Below, piece after piece: positions 1 through 9,399 of a stretch of DNA of 64,000 nucleotides. The stretch's first letter is position 1; each line of letters opens with the position of its first letter. Under the pieces are notes generated by a model. It searched no databases. It was not told where the DNA came from and was given only the letters and a program-made list of their open reading frames with translations. The position numbers were made by a program, and so were the translations under genes. This DNA is from Phlegmacium glaucopus (taxonomy: Eukaryota; Basidiomycota; Agaricomycetes; Agaricales; Cortinariaceae): assembly GCA_015039465.1 (NCBI GenBank), contig MU130698.1:112317-176316 (forward strand), written 5' to 3'.

Positions 1-131
1 CGTGTTAGTAACCGTTAGTGATGTTGTTATCGTCAACTAAGGGTGTGATTACGACTTTTAGGTTGGTGTTGAATTCATTCGTGTTAGTGGTCGTTAACGA
101 CGTTACCATCACGAGTCAAGGGTGTGATAAC
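1..131. repeat. 79-bp imperfect direct repeat inside the mirror block
   Basis: Two diverged copies start at 1 and at 80, both beginning CGTGTTAGT and containing AAGGGTGTGAT. In the right-to-left reading they lie downstream of the WD40 frame. A third partial copy appears at 2319-2350 (it shares CTTAAGTTGT) only if the block is turned back in place. Confidence 0.6.
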
Positions 132-549
132 GAGTTAGACTATTTCTTGGAGTACAGAGTTATGACTCCCAACAAATTACCAGGATATAAGAAGGTTAAA
201 CTTTCTGTTTCCTGATCTGACGAAAGTTTTATCCATCCCGGTTCTGTAACAAGATGTTTCTGACCAATGTCAAAGACTATAAAAACGTCACGATATCTGG
301 TCTGGAAGTTCGTGATGACTTATAGATGTAGTTTTTAAAGTGTGATACTCACTACGAAACCATTGTAGTACAGTGGTCAAATACGTTAATGTTATGGAAA
401 GTATGATTTAAAACGATTGATGTAACTAGAAACAGAATGTCAGAATACAAGGTCTAGGTAGAGAAAAGTCAGGAAACGTCTTGTAATACAATAACACTTT
501 TCCTTGGTATGGGTATGGGACGGTATTCAAACTCTTCGATTGTAACTTT

Positions 550-2318
550 GATACAAACTCTCTTTTGTAACTCATTACTTTGACACCTCATCTTATATTC
601 CCGGTATGTATGAAGATTCTCGTTTTAAAGAGGAGACTGTATAGGTTCCGTATAAAATCTGTTCACCATCGACTGTCTACAACCTAATACCTTACCACCA
701 CCTTGGACCTAAAATAGAAAGTACCGCACCTTATAACACGAAACTATATACAGTTCCTTACTATTGACATTACAACCTGTCTCATCCGGTACTCGTACTA
801 CCGCCTATATTTATGGTAGTCCATAACTACTACTTGGTCCATTAACTGATAATAGTCTATATCTATCTTGTCTGTATACAGGTAAGTCGAGACGGAGTGT
901 GAGAGGACACCGACATAAGGTCTAGGAACGTCAGAATAGTATTCTACGTCTGTGTTATACGTATGGTAGTCCTCTCTTCTGTCGTCTCAACTGGGTTACA
1001 CTTACAGGGAAGTCGAGACGGAGTGTGAGAGGACACCGACATAAGGTCTAGGAACGTCACAATAGTAGTCTACGTCTGTGTTATACGTATGGTAGTCCTC
1101 TCTTCTGTCGTCTCAACTGGGTTTCACTTACAGGAGAGTCGAGACGGAGTGTGAGAGGACACCGACATAAGGTCTAGGAACGTCACGGTAGATTTCTACG
1201 TCTGTGTTATACGTATGGTAGTCCTCTCTTCTGTCGTCTGAACTGGGATTTACTTACAGGAAAGTCGAGACGGAGTGTGAGAGGACACCGACATAAGGTC
1301 TAGGAACGTCACAATAGTAGTCTACGTCTGTGTTACACGTATGGTAGTCCTCTCTTCTGTCGTCTCAACTGTGTTAAACTTACAGGAAGATCGAGACGGA
1401 GTGTGAGAGGACACCGACATAAGGTCTAGGAACGTCACAATAGTAGTCTACGTCTGTGTTATACGTATGGTAGTCCTCTCTTCTGTCGTCTCAACTGGGT
1501 TAAACTTACAGGAAAGTCGAGACGGAGTGTGAGAGGACACCGACATAAGGTCTAGGAACGTCATAATAGTAGTCTACGTCTGTGTTATACGTATGGTAGT
1601 CCTCTCTTCTGTCGTCTCAACTGGGCTAAACTTACAGGAAAGTCGAGACGGAGTGTGAGAGGACACCGACATAAGGTCTAGGAACGTCACAATAGTATTC
1701 TACGTCTGTGTTATACGTATGGTAGTCCTCTCTTCTGTCGTCGCAACTGGGTTAAACTTACAGGAAAGTCGAGACGGAGTGTGAGAGGACACCGACATAA
1801 GGTCTAGGAACGTCACAATAGTAGTCTACGTCTGTGTTATACGTATGGTAGTCCTCTCTTCTGTCGTCTCCACTGTGACAGGCTTACAGGAACGTCGAGA
1901 CGGAGTGTGAGAGGACACCGACATAAGGTCTAGGAACGTTACAGTAGTAGTCTACGTCTGTGTTATACGTATGGTAGTCCTCTCTTCTGTCGTCTAAACT
2001 GGGTTAAACTTACAGGAAAGTCGAGACGGAGTGTGAGAGGACACCGACATAAGGTCTGGGAACGTCACACTAGTAGTCTACGTCTGTTTTATACGTATGG
2101 TAGTCCTCTCTTCTGTCGTCTCTTCTGGTCTCCTACTTACGGGAGAGTTGAGACGGAGTGTGAGAGGACACCGACATAAGGTCTAGGAACGTCACAATAG
2201 TAATCTACGTCTGTGTTATACGTATGGTAGTCCTCTCTTCTGTCGTCTCTTCTGGGTTAAACATACAGGAAAGTCGAGACGGAGTGTGAGAGGACACCGA
2301 CATAAGGTCTAGGAACGT
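550..2318. other. WD40-repeat protein, C-terminal part, readable only right to left
   Basis: Read from 2318 down to 550 without complementing, the frame encodes tandem 42-residue WD40 units. Each has a GH dipeptide, then VFSPDG, then IVSASDDNTARIW, then a linker NTATGECEAEL. After the last unit an open tail of about 110 residues runs to a TAG at 552-550. The frame has no stop from about 2120 to 550. One unit (about 2122-2147) has an extra base, so the gene is frameshifted there or carries a sequencing error. The N-terminal part lies beyond the window once the block is restored. WD40 arrays of this kind form beta-propellers that bind ligands; in fungi, highly identical arrays are typical of STAND/NLR-type proteins with NACHT or NB-ARC domains. 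No such domain is in the window, so that link is inference. Confidence 0.9.
886..2318. repeat. 126-bp tandem repeat, 11 full units plus a partial
   Basis: Units begin at 886, 1012, 1138, 1264, 1390, 1516, 1642, 1768, 1894, 2020, 2147 and 2273. The period is exactly 126 except for the 2020-2147 unit, which is 127. Units are nearly identical. Differences cluster in two places that, in the mirror reading, fall just after the GH dipeptide and inside the S-x-D-x-T turn of the WD40 unit. Confidence 0.95.
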
Positions 2319-2679
2319 GAGATTGCTTAAGTTGTTGGACTTTCTTAACCTTAGATTAATCTGTTGCTAGTGACTGACAGCAGGAACAAGAACTATACCA
2401 TCCAGGTTGAGCAAACCAAGGACTATGTAGTTATGCACAGTATAAATTGTTGTATGTGTTAATAGACTAGATGGTTATTCTAGCAATTATGACAACCAAA
2501 GAGAAATTGGACTAGTCCTTATGTTAGAATGTCTCCCTGTGTTTGTTTAGGGAAGGCTTAAGATGAGACTTGTAACACACAAAGATAGAGGAGAGAGTAG
2601 AGGATGATAAAGAGAGAGTCTTTAGATAAAGGCTATAGCAGAGGACAGACAGATGGTGACTGAAACAGACAGAAAAATG
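2319..2679. other. Non-coding stretch after the mirror junction
   Basis: No credible frame on either strand. The first about 30 bases resemble the reversed sequence of bases 1-80. The rest is AT-rich with purine-rich GAGAGAG runs near 2585-2620. Dinucleotide balance is normal for the window. Confidence 0.5.
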
Positions 2680-3270
2680 TGAACTTAGAAGGGGAATTCC
2701 AGTGAACTCCAGTGGAAAGATGACTGTAAGAGACTACAATGTGAGTTGGAGGGAACTTCCCATCCTAAATACAAGTGGGCAGTATTTTATACTGTACCAC
2801 TTTGATTAGTTTGTGTCTGTCATGCATCACAGAACCTTTGGTCATGAACAAAATTGTGTGTTTGTCCCTGGTCACATTGGGAGTGGCTGATGGTTGAAAA
2901 CCATTCTCAAAAAACCTCAAAAACCAAATACAAATTAAGTATTTTTAGGGTTGCTATGCCCTTGGATGGAGATACAAAATTGTCCACAGGTCACACCCAA
3001 GACAAACTAATCAAAATGGTACATTACTCCAAGGGTGAGGGCTATGTGAACAATAAACAATAAGCAAAATATGTGCTGTCAAAGGAAGAAAGATGGAGAA
3101 ATGACAGCTGCAAGAAGCAAAGAACAATGGGAGAGGGAAGACAATAATAAAAATTAGTAAGATGACAAAGTGCAAAAGAAAAGGGATAAAGGTAGTAAAT
3201 ATCATTCAATAGCAAAATAAATCCAGCTCCATTCCTGTGGACATGTCAAAAATGTAAAGGGGTGAGAAGG
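2680..3270 (+). repeat. Dispersed repeat, copy A
   Basis: Closely matches 16660-17215 in the same orientation, including the stretch around CAGTGGAAAGATG, the CATTACAGAACC/CATCACAGAACC region and the end near GGACATGTCAAAAATGTAAA. The short frame starting at 2854 is present in both copies ([16 protein letters not shown]) but diverges soon after, so I treat it as part of the repeat and not as a gene. Confidence 0.8.
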
Positions 3271-3281
3271 TTTGAATATAC

Positions 3282-3440
3282 TGTTAAGTTTAAACAAAGG
3301 GATAACGTCGGAGTAACTCCGGAACAGACGGAATGGAACTGGAACAAGTAACGGAAAGGACTTTGGCCTCAGCATATGTGCTGTGCCGCCCAGCTCCTAT
3401 AGTGTCTTGATTTCAGAACTGGAAGAGAAAGGAATAAGAC
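3282..3440 (+). repeat. Fragment of the same LTR family as the solo LTR at 10178
   Basis: Begins TGTTAAGTT like the LTR at 10178 and shares the GCCTCAGC-TATGTGCTGTGC segment and short purine-rich motifs. I could not find a matching TAACA end or a target duplication, so this is a truncated or diverged copy. Confidence 0.5.
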
Positions 3441-3984
3441 AGTGATATGGTGTAAATGTGTATATGCACGGATATTCACATTTTTCCGGATTTCCCTAAA
3501 TAAATAATTAAAAACTAAACTATTGATGCAATCTGGCAGAGAGGGTCATTGGTGGTGACTACACCGGTTGATTAAACAGAAATTGTAATGAAAGGTTCAC
3601 AGCATAAGGCTGGAGATATATTATGGTGTGAATTCACCTAATTGTCACACTGTCTGATAATTGAACTTCCTGGCTAAAACCACAAATATCTGTGACAACT
3701 ATCAGGGAATATATTACAATATTATGTAAATATTAAGTCTACACTATGAGGGGATTTATCCAGTGCATCTGGAGCTATGTCTAAAGGTAGAAGACGAAGA
3801 CTTGTACTCTAACCAAAGTAAAGTCACAAGTGTTACAAAAAGAACACATGAGTAAATAAAGAGAGCCGGGCTGCTGGATGCAAACCCAAAAGGGATACTA
3901 AGTGTACTGTCTCGGTATTCAGATTGTTATCACTGTGACAAAACTTTATGTTGTTGAAGTATAAAGAATGATCAATTCAGTTGA
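3441..3984. other. No gene seen
   Basis: AT-rich sequence with stops in all frames and no repeat partner that I recognised. Confidence 0.4.
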
Positions 3985-4661
3985 ATGGAGCAGGACTACA
4001 AGGATTTGGGGGTAGCTTTGTACTGTCTATGGAATAAAGGAGATGTGTATAAAATACCTGGATTTAAGAATAAAAAATCTAACCCATTGATGGACGCATT
4101 CCTTTCTCATCGTTTACCAATCATTACCAACTGCATTGAATTCTCTCCCCGGAATATTGGCCCACCCCCCATCATCACTCCGAGAATCAATTTTTCAAAA
4201 CGACTCCTAATAGTCACCACAACAGATGAATCAGTATCAACCGACGACAATGATCTGAACGGTGGCACTAGTATAATGGGGAACAATATAGTTGCTATGA
4301 CTCCAACCGTTGATGTCAGTTCGGACTCAGGAACCGAAGAAACGGATCTCGACCTTCTTGATGCTGTCCAATCAAAAATACCAAAGCCAAGGGGACAAGC
4401 TGGCCACCCCGGATCGGGTGGTTATAGCCTGGATATTGTATTACAAAAATGGGGATCGTCACTCATTGCAGATGTCAATGTAAGTGACTAGACTTTCTTA
4501 CAACGATAAACACTCATATCTATTCACAGAAATTAGTGAAACAAAAAGCAGATCAGCTGCTCGATACTAGTCATTCTTACCGCATGCAAAATTCAGCCGA
4601 AATTGACGATATTTGTATTATAGTGAGTTCCATCATTTCAGATAGCCCCATTGATTTCTAA
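3985..4661 (+). CDS. Hypothetical protein, 208 aa, two exons
   Basis: ATG at 3985. Exon 1 is 3985-4479, the intron is 4480-4529 (GTAAGT...CACAG), and exon 2 is 4530-4661 ending in TAA. The spliced frame is in phase. The product has a hydrophobic start (LGVALYCLWNKGDV), an acidic Ser/Thr-rich middle (STDDND, SSDSGTEETDLD) and a basic Pro/Gly patch (KIPKPRGQAGHPG). No domain recognised. It lies upstream of the broken gene at 6198-8357, in a region that looks like a decayed transposon, and could be an N-terminal piece of such a gene. The sequence shows only an open spliced frame; function is unknown. Confidence 0.5.
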
Positions 4662-6197
4662 TTGAATTCATTAAGATTGGAAACACTTTTCCAATTGTTG
4701 CAAAGTACCAAAAGCATTGGCCGGTAAGAGATATGCTCAAACAACATCTCAAATATACATCCGAATCGTCTCGAAAGGAGAAGAAGGGAAAAGCTCGTAA
4801 ACAATAAGCTTCAGTACCAAGTATATACATATTAAATAATCTCAAATGCTCAGTAATGGAGTTTGTAGTCCCTGTTATATCTCAATTTGAATCCTTGATA
4901 GTCATATAGTCCAATGTTTGATCGAGAGACCAAGTTTCAACCTACAAGCAATGCTATTATGGGCTTGAAATGCGTTAAAGAAGACATAATCGCCAAGCTA
5001 AATGACATGATGAGCATTGATGGAAGTAAGGACGCAATGTAGTAAATGTGCGGAAATGTGGTTCGCATGAGGTCCAATCAACACAACCGAGTTAAGATCT
5101 TTGCTAAGAGGAAGTGTGTTTTGTCAATTTTCAAGGAGGATGATGCAGTTGATATTTGAAAAGGGTAAGGAATCAGTCAGATCAATATAACAGGGACTTC
5201 AGTAATGCTTGGTATAGGTCCACTTCAGTATCAACTATATACATATTAAACTATCTCAAACGCTTGGTAAAGATAAGACCTTCAGGAATGGTATTATTAA
5301 TGGCTGATATTGATGATCCAAGGGTGATATGCTGAATAGCCCTGTGGTCTATCAGGACAAGTCTCTGAATTGAAGTATAAAAGAACATACTTTTTTAAAG
5401 CAAAATCAGCGAGTTTCCTATCATGTCCATGCATATTGACAACCCCTTCGGACCGGGCTGAACCACGCAATATCAAAATGTCACCGGTCCATGATAAATT
5501 ACTTGACAGCATCTTGACAGCACGATTAAGGGGTGTCCTGGGGTGTCCTGGGATGTCCTGAGTAGTGATGTGATACTAACAAATTACCCAAGGCTACCTA
5601 GGGCCAAAATCATTTTTCCTGATGAAGTGCAAATCGCCTATGACCATTATCTTGCGCAATGATATTTGTAAACCTAGGGCATGTCTCATTGGTTTTGTAG
5701 ATCCGGCCTTGTATAACAGAATATAAATCCTGCATAAACCATTTGAGACCCAGTCATAATTCAAGTACTAGTTGTTATACCTTTCTATGGGGAAGCATAG
5801 GTGTGTGTGTGTAAGGCATGGTGTGATGAGTGGGTGAAAGTTGAGAAATCCAAAATTGCTGTCGTTCTGATAAGCACTGCATTTGACAATAAATGACCTG
5901 TGCCCTGCAAGTACAAAAAGACACTTATAATTCAGTTGATGACAATTTCGCCAGAGAATTGAATTTCAATAAAGTCTAGAAGGTGGTGAGTCACCAACAG
6001 GGTAAACAAGGTTTTGCCAGGGAATCATAATTTATAGTGAAGGCACAAGTCAAAAGATGCTGAAGTTGTTGACAGAATTTTGACAATGAAGTTTGGAAGT
6101 ACAAAAAAGATGCGGAGTTGATGACAGGACAAACAATGTTTTGCCAGGGAATTAAAATTTAACAGTGAAGACCAGAAGTACAAAAGGCGCTGATTTG
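4662..6197. other. Repeat-rich intergenic stretch
   Basis: No credible gene. A short segment around 4812-4860 (CAGTACCAAGTATATACATA) recurs in diverged form at 5222-5275. Segments around 6017-6060 and 6139-6195, both starting TTTGCCAGGGAAT, are tandem-like copies. A 95-bp repeat shared with 22.5 kb lies at 5530-5624. Confidence 0.5.
5530..5624 (+). repeat. 95-bp dispersed repeat, identical to 22472-22566
   Basis: Both copies run from GGGGTGTCCTGGGG through TGATGTGATACTAAC to TTTTTCCTGATG with no difference that I could see. Flanks differ. Confidence 0.85.
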
Positions 6198-8357
6198 ATG
6201 ACAGGTAAACCAATATTTCAACCAGCATGTCCAACAACCTTCTTACTAAATCACAACTTTATGCCTGGCTTCTCCCAAAACGACCCTATATCCACTCAAG
6301 ATGTCGAAATGGGAACCGAGAGAGAACAGCCAGCTGGTAACGTAGCAGAGCTTTCAAGTCAAACAAGTCAACCCCCTGTCCCACCCCAGATAACTGAAAC
6401 AACCGAAGAGACAGCATTGGTTCCGAGGCAGCCTTCAAACGATATGTCAACTTATCATTCACCCCTACCCACAAACATACCCGAGACCTTGGCATTTATG
6501 GAGGAACAGAAAAGAACTATTAAAATGTGTATGACGCAAGTAAGTCATTAGGATCACATCATAATGATGACACATTGTAATAAATTTTAGTTGGCAAAGG
6601 ATCAAGAGATGTTCCGTGGAATGGAACAGCAATTAACTAATATAAAAACCACAGCAGACGAGCGCATATTCCAAGTGGAGCAATGTGTCCAGGAGACCCA
6701 GGAAGCATGGCAGGAGGCAATCGGACGTGCATCCCAAGCAGAAGAATGGGCAAGAGAACTTGAAAATACAGTCTCATCCCTTCAAGAACAACTACACATT
6801 GACCAGGTACACCGGCAACTTTGGGCTCCAGATCAATCAGAGGCACCGGCCATGCAGGTGGTGGGGAATTCAGGTGATGAGCCCACCCACAACAAGTTGA
6901 TGGAAGGGCCAATCTCGGATAGAATTGAGCATGAAAACAACAGGGATTTGAATGATGATGATATAGATATGAACGAGGTAAAGCAAATATTTGACTGCTA
7001 TATATATTGTATACAAGCTCATCTCTTTCATAGAGATCATTTACTGATCATCATCCCGCCATTTCCCCACCCACACAATTTTGTAGGCCTAGGGGGGGGG
7101 GGGGCGGCGGCAACCCCGAGATTGAGTACCCAATCAGGAATAACAGAGGAATCTGTTTTTCGGACATTGGTTAGTTCAATATATCTATCTTGTGTTGATC
7201 ATCGAACTTACTGTTTCCTTCAGCTGCTAGAAATACAGAAGACCCAAAACATGGTCCTGGAATTTACCAACCAAGGATCCGGGGGGCACACAACACCTCG
7301 CGGACGGCATCCTTGAGAGTTTAAGCCACCAGTAAAGAGGAACCGGGATGCAAATCAAACAGAGACTTTGGTGAGAAGATTCTATATCAGATGAACTTTT
7401 ATCTAACATCAACATTGCATAGGGTTGGTTGAGACAGCGCATGAATAAACTGATGCGGATCAAACATGATAAAGATGTCTTAAACGACAAGGAGCTCCAA
7501 GAACCCAATACTCCGGGGAAGCACAAGATGGCATCTTACAAGAAAAATCAGCGTTTGCCAGGTCCAGATCTGACGCCGATGTTGCCAAATTGGGATGACT
7601 TGGATGGAAAGTGGAATGAGGAATTGTTTAAGCTTTTCGTAGCTCACTGCGAGGATAATGGGGATGGTGATAGAGTGGGAACAGACGAGGACCAATACGA
7701 TATCCACGAAATGTTCATGGACCGCCTTCACCACCTCAAAAACTTGATTAAACAGTCTCAACCTAAGCCCAACGAAGACCAGGAGACTTTGGCAGAGCGC
7801 TTAGATTTGAGGAAAAGACAGGACCTAGAACGCCAGAGGCATCACAGTTGGTGTAAAGAGGTGAGTAGGGATCACATTTAACTAGACTACATGCTGAGTG
7901 GAATCAGTTATTTGAGAGTAGACTTGCAATAACTATTGGGCGTCTACCAGAAAATCCAGAAGAGCCAGAAATCAAGGAAGTTGTCCTCTGGAGGAACAAC
8001 TATATGGTGTTGGATACTTTGGGTGCCAGGGCAATGAGTTCAGATGACAGCGATACAGATGACTTGGGAAATTTGGTTTATTGAGCAAAAATTGTTCCAT
8101 GGTGCAGTAAGGAAATGATTAGGAAGCTCATGGATATCAACCGCAACCACAATACTACAAATGCTTATGGGAATACAAGGGCAGGCAATCCGCCCCGAGT
8201 TCGAAGACATCGAGATGGGCAGGACACATCGAAAAAAGCGATTCCGGGACTCCCTCTCAACTTCTACAATCCCAACTGGTATGCTGGTTTGACTCCAGGT
8301 CAGAAAAGGGAGCTTGCGGCACAACAGTCAAAGCCGCTGTTATTTAAACAAAACTAG
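6198..8357 (+). pseudogene. Transposon-associated conserved fungal protein, broken
   Basis: A multi-exon coding trace. Coiled-coil-like residues (LAKDQEMFRGMEQQ onward) follow an intron at 6540-6590. The conserved central block (LTPMLPNWDDLDGKWNEELF) lies at about 7565-7630, after an intron ending near 7421. The C-terminal motif MSSDDSD is near 8035 and PGLPLNFYNPNWY near 8250. I recall this block order from large Agaricomycete hypothetical proteins found beside transposases. Two defects are visible: an in-frame TGA at 8082-8084 just after LGNLVY, and a 13-G run at 7092-7104 beside an exon start whose obvious splice gives a stop. The first in-frame ATG is at 6198; the true start is uncertain. 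Confidence 0.65.
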
Positions 8358-8536
8358 TTTAGTTAGTCACAAGATATTTACAACATTTGTATGCAGAATC
8401 TACTCACAATGGAAAGTTACTGAGTTGAGCAGAGATCCATCTTCAGGAAGATGGGGGCATGAGCATGACAAGGGTGGCCCAAGTTCATAGTAGGTGGGAG
8501 GTCAGGCTTCAGGCGTTGATGAAGAACCCTCAATCG

Positions 8537-9192
8537 CTTAGCTAGGGTAACCCAAGACTAAGCAGCTGAGAGCAAATGAAGGGAAGTGGGTGGAAGTGGG
8601 AAGCGGGTTCAAATTGAGCGTCGTCGGAGGGTTTGTGAAAGAGATCATAATAATGTGTGAGAGATCACTGATAGAGTTTCAATAATCACTTAGCTAGGGT
8701 TACCCAAGACTAAGCGATGATCGATGAGAGTGTAGTGGGAGAAGTAAGCGGGAGAAGTAAGCGGGTTGGAAATTGAGTGTTGCCTTGTTTGGCAAAACAC
8801 TTAGTTATCAACTTCTTGTTTGGCGTAACACTTAATTTTCAACCCACTTCTAACTCCGACTTATCCACTCTCTTCCCTTCCACTCATCGACACCACTTAG
8901 ACATGGGTAACCCTAGCTAAGTGACAACACAACCCACAGGGACGCTTCAATTTCCAACCCGCTTCCAACTCTCGTCTACTCTCGTCGCTTAGTCTTGGGT
9001 CACCCTAGCTAAGCGACAAAGTTTTTAATCTGCTCCCTTCGTCTACTCTCACTTAGTCTTGGGTCACCCTAGCTAAGTGATTGAGACTTCGTCAACGCTC
9101 GGTCTCTCATACAACACAACGGTCTCAATTTCCAACCTGCTTCCCACTTTCCTTTGCCTACTCTTAGTCGCTTAGTCTGGGTCACCCTAGCT
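8537..9192. repeat. Cluster of six 26-bp imperfect palindromes
   Basis: Copies at 8537-8562, 8689-8714, 8896-8921, 8988-9013, 9052-9077 and 9171-9192 (last one truncated). Each starts CTTAG and ends CTAAG around a GGGT-ACCC centre, so each can form a hairpin. The first two read CTTAGCTAGGGT and the last four read CTTAGTCTTGGGT or a variant, so the two groups are in opposite orientation. Spacers share words such as TTCCAACCC and CTACTCTC. No gene in 8358-9399. Confidence 0.75.
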
Positions 9193-9399
9193 GACCGGTT
9201 CCTTCGTCTCTCACAATCGCAATCTTTAGTCCTAAATAATTGACTAGACTTAATTCTATTCCCATTGTTTTCGAACCATCCTAACAGCTACGATTTCCCA
9301 AATAAATCTGTTTTAATCAATCTTGGGTCACCCTTGTTGATTTCATTGCTTACTTTACGCTCTCCAACCGAACGATTCTACACAAGAATCTACACAAGA

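Larger units (their letters stand above)
1..2318. other. Mirror-image block: sequence reversed but not complemented
   Basis: Seen directly: neither strand of this block carries an open frame longer than about 65 codons, yet reading the printed letters right to left, without complementing, gives a long frame with canonical WD40 repeats. Dinucleotides agree. In the first 880 bases I find only two GpC but many CpG, whereas from about 2319 onward GpC is common and CpG rare, as in the CpG-poor repeats elsewhere in the window. Repeat similarity stops abruptly after base 2318. If the block is turned back in place, its new right end (the current bases 1-50, reversed) joins 2319 and continues a 79-base repeat. 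Inversion in living DNA always swaps strands, so this is best explained as an artefact or a deliberate alteration. The right boundary is good to a few bases; the left one coincides with or lies beyond the window edge. Confidence 0.93.

Noticed and set aside
18..215. Open frame of 65 codons at the left edge, and other short frames in 1-2318
   Set aside because: The block is written backwards; frames on its two printed strands are meaningless. The real frame is the right-to-left one.
1..2318. Ordinary inversion of the WD40 array
   Set aside because: The reverse complement of a unit gives no WD40 residues; only plain reversal does.
2854..3063. Small gene ([12 protein letters not shown]...)
   Set aside because: Part of a dispersed repeat; the frame is not kept in the partner copy after about 20 codons.
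8537..9192. CRISPR-like array
   Set aside because: Repeats are palindromic, in two orientations and unevenly spaced, and the genome is eukaryotic.
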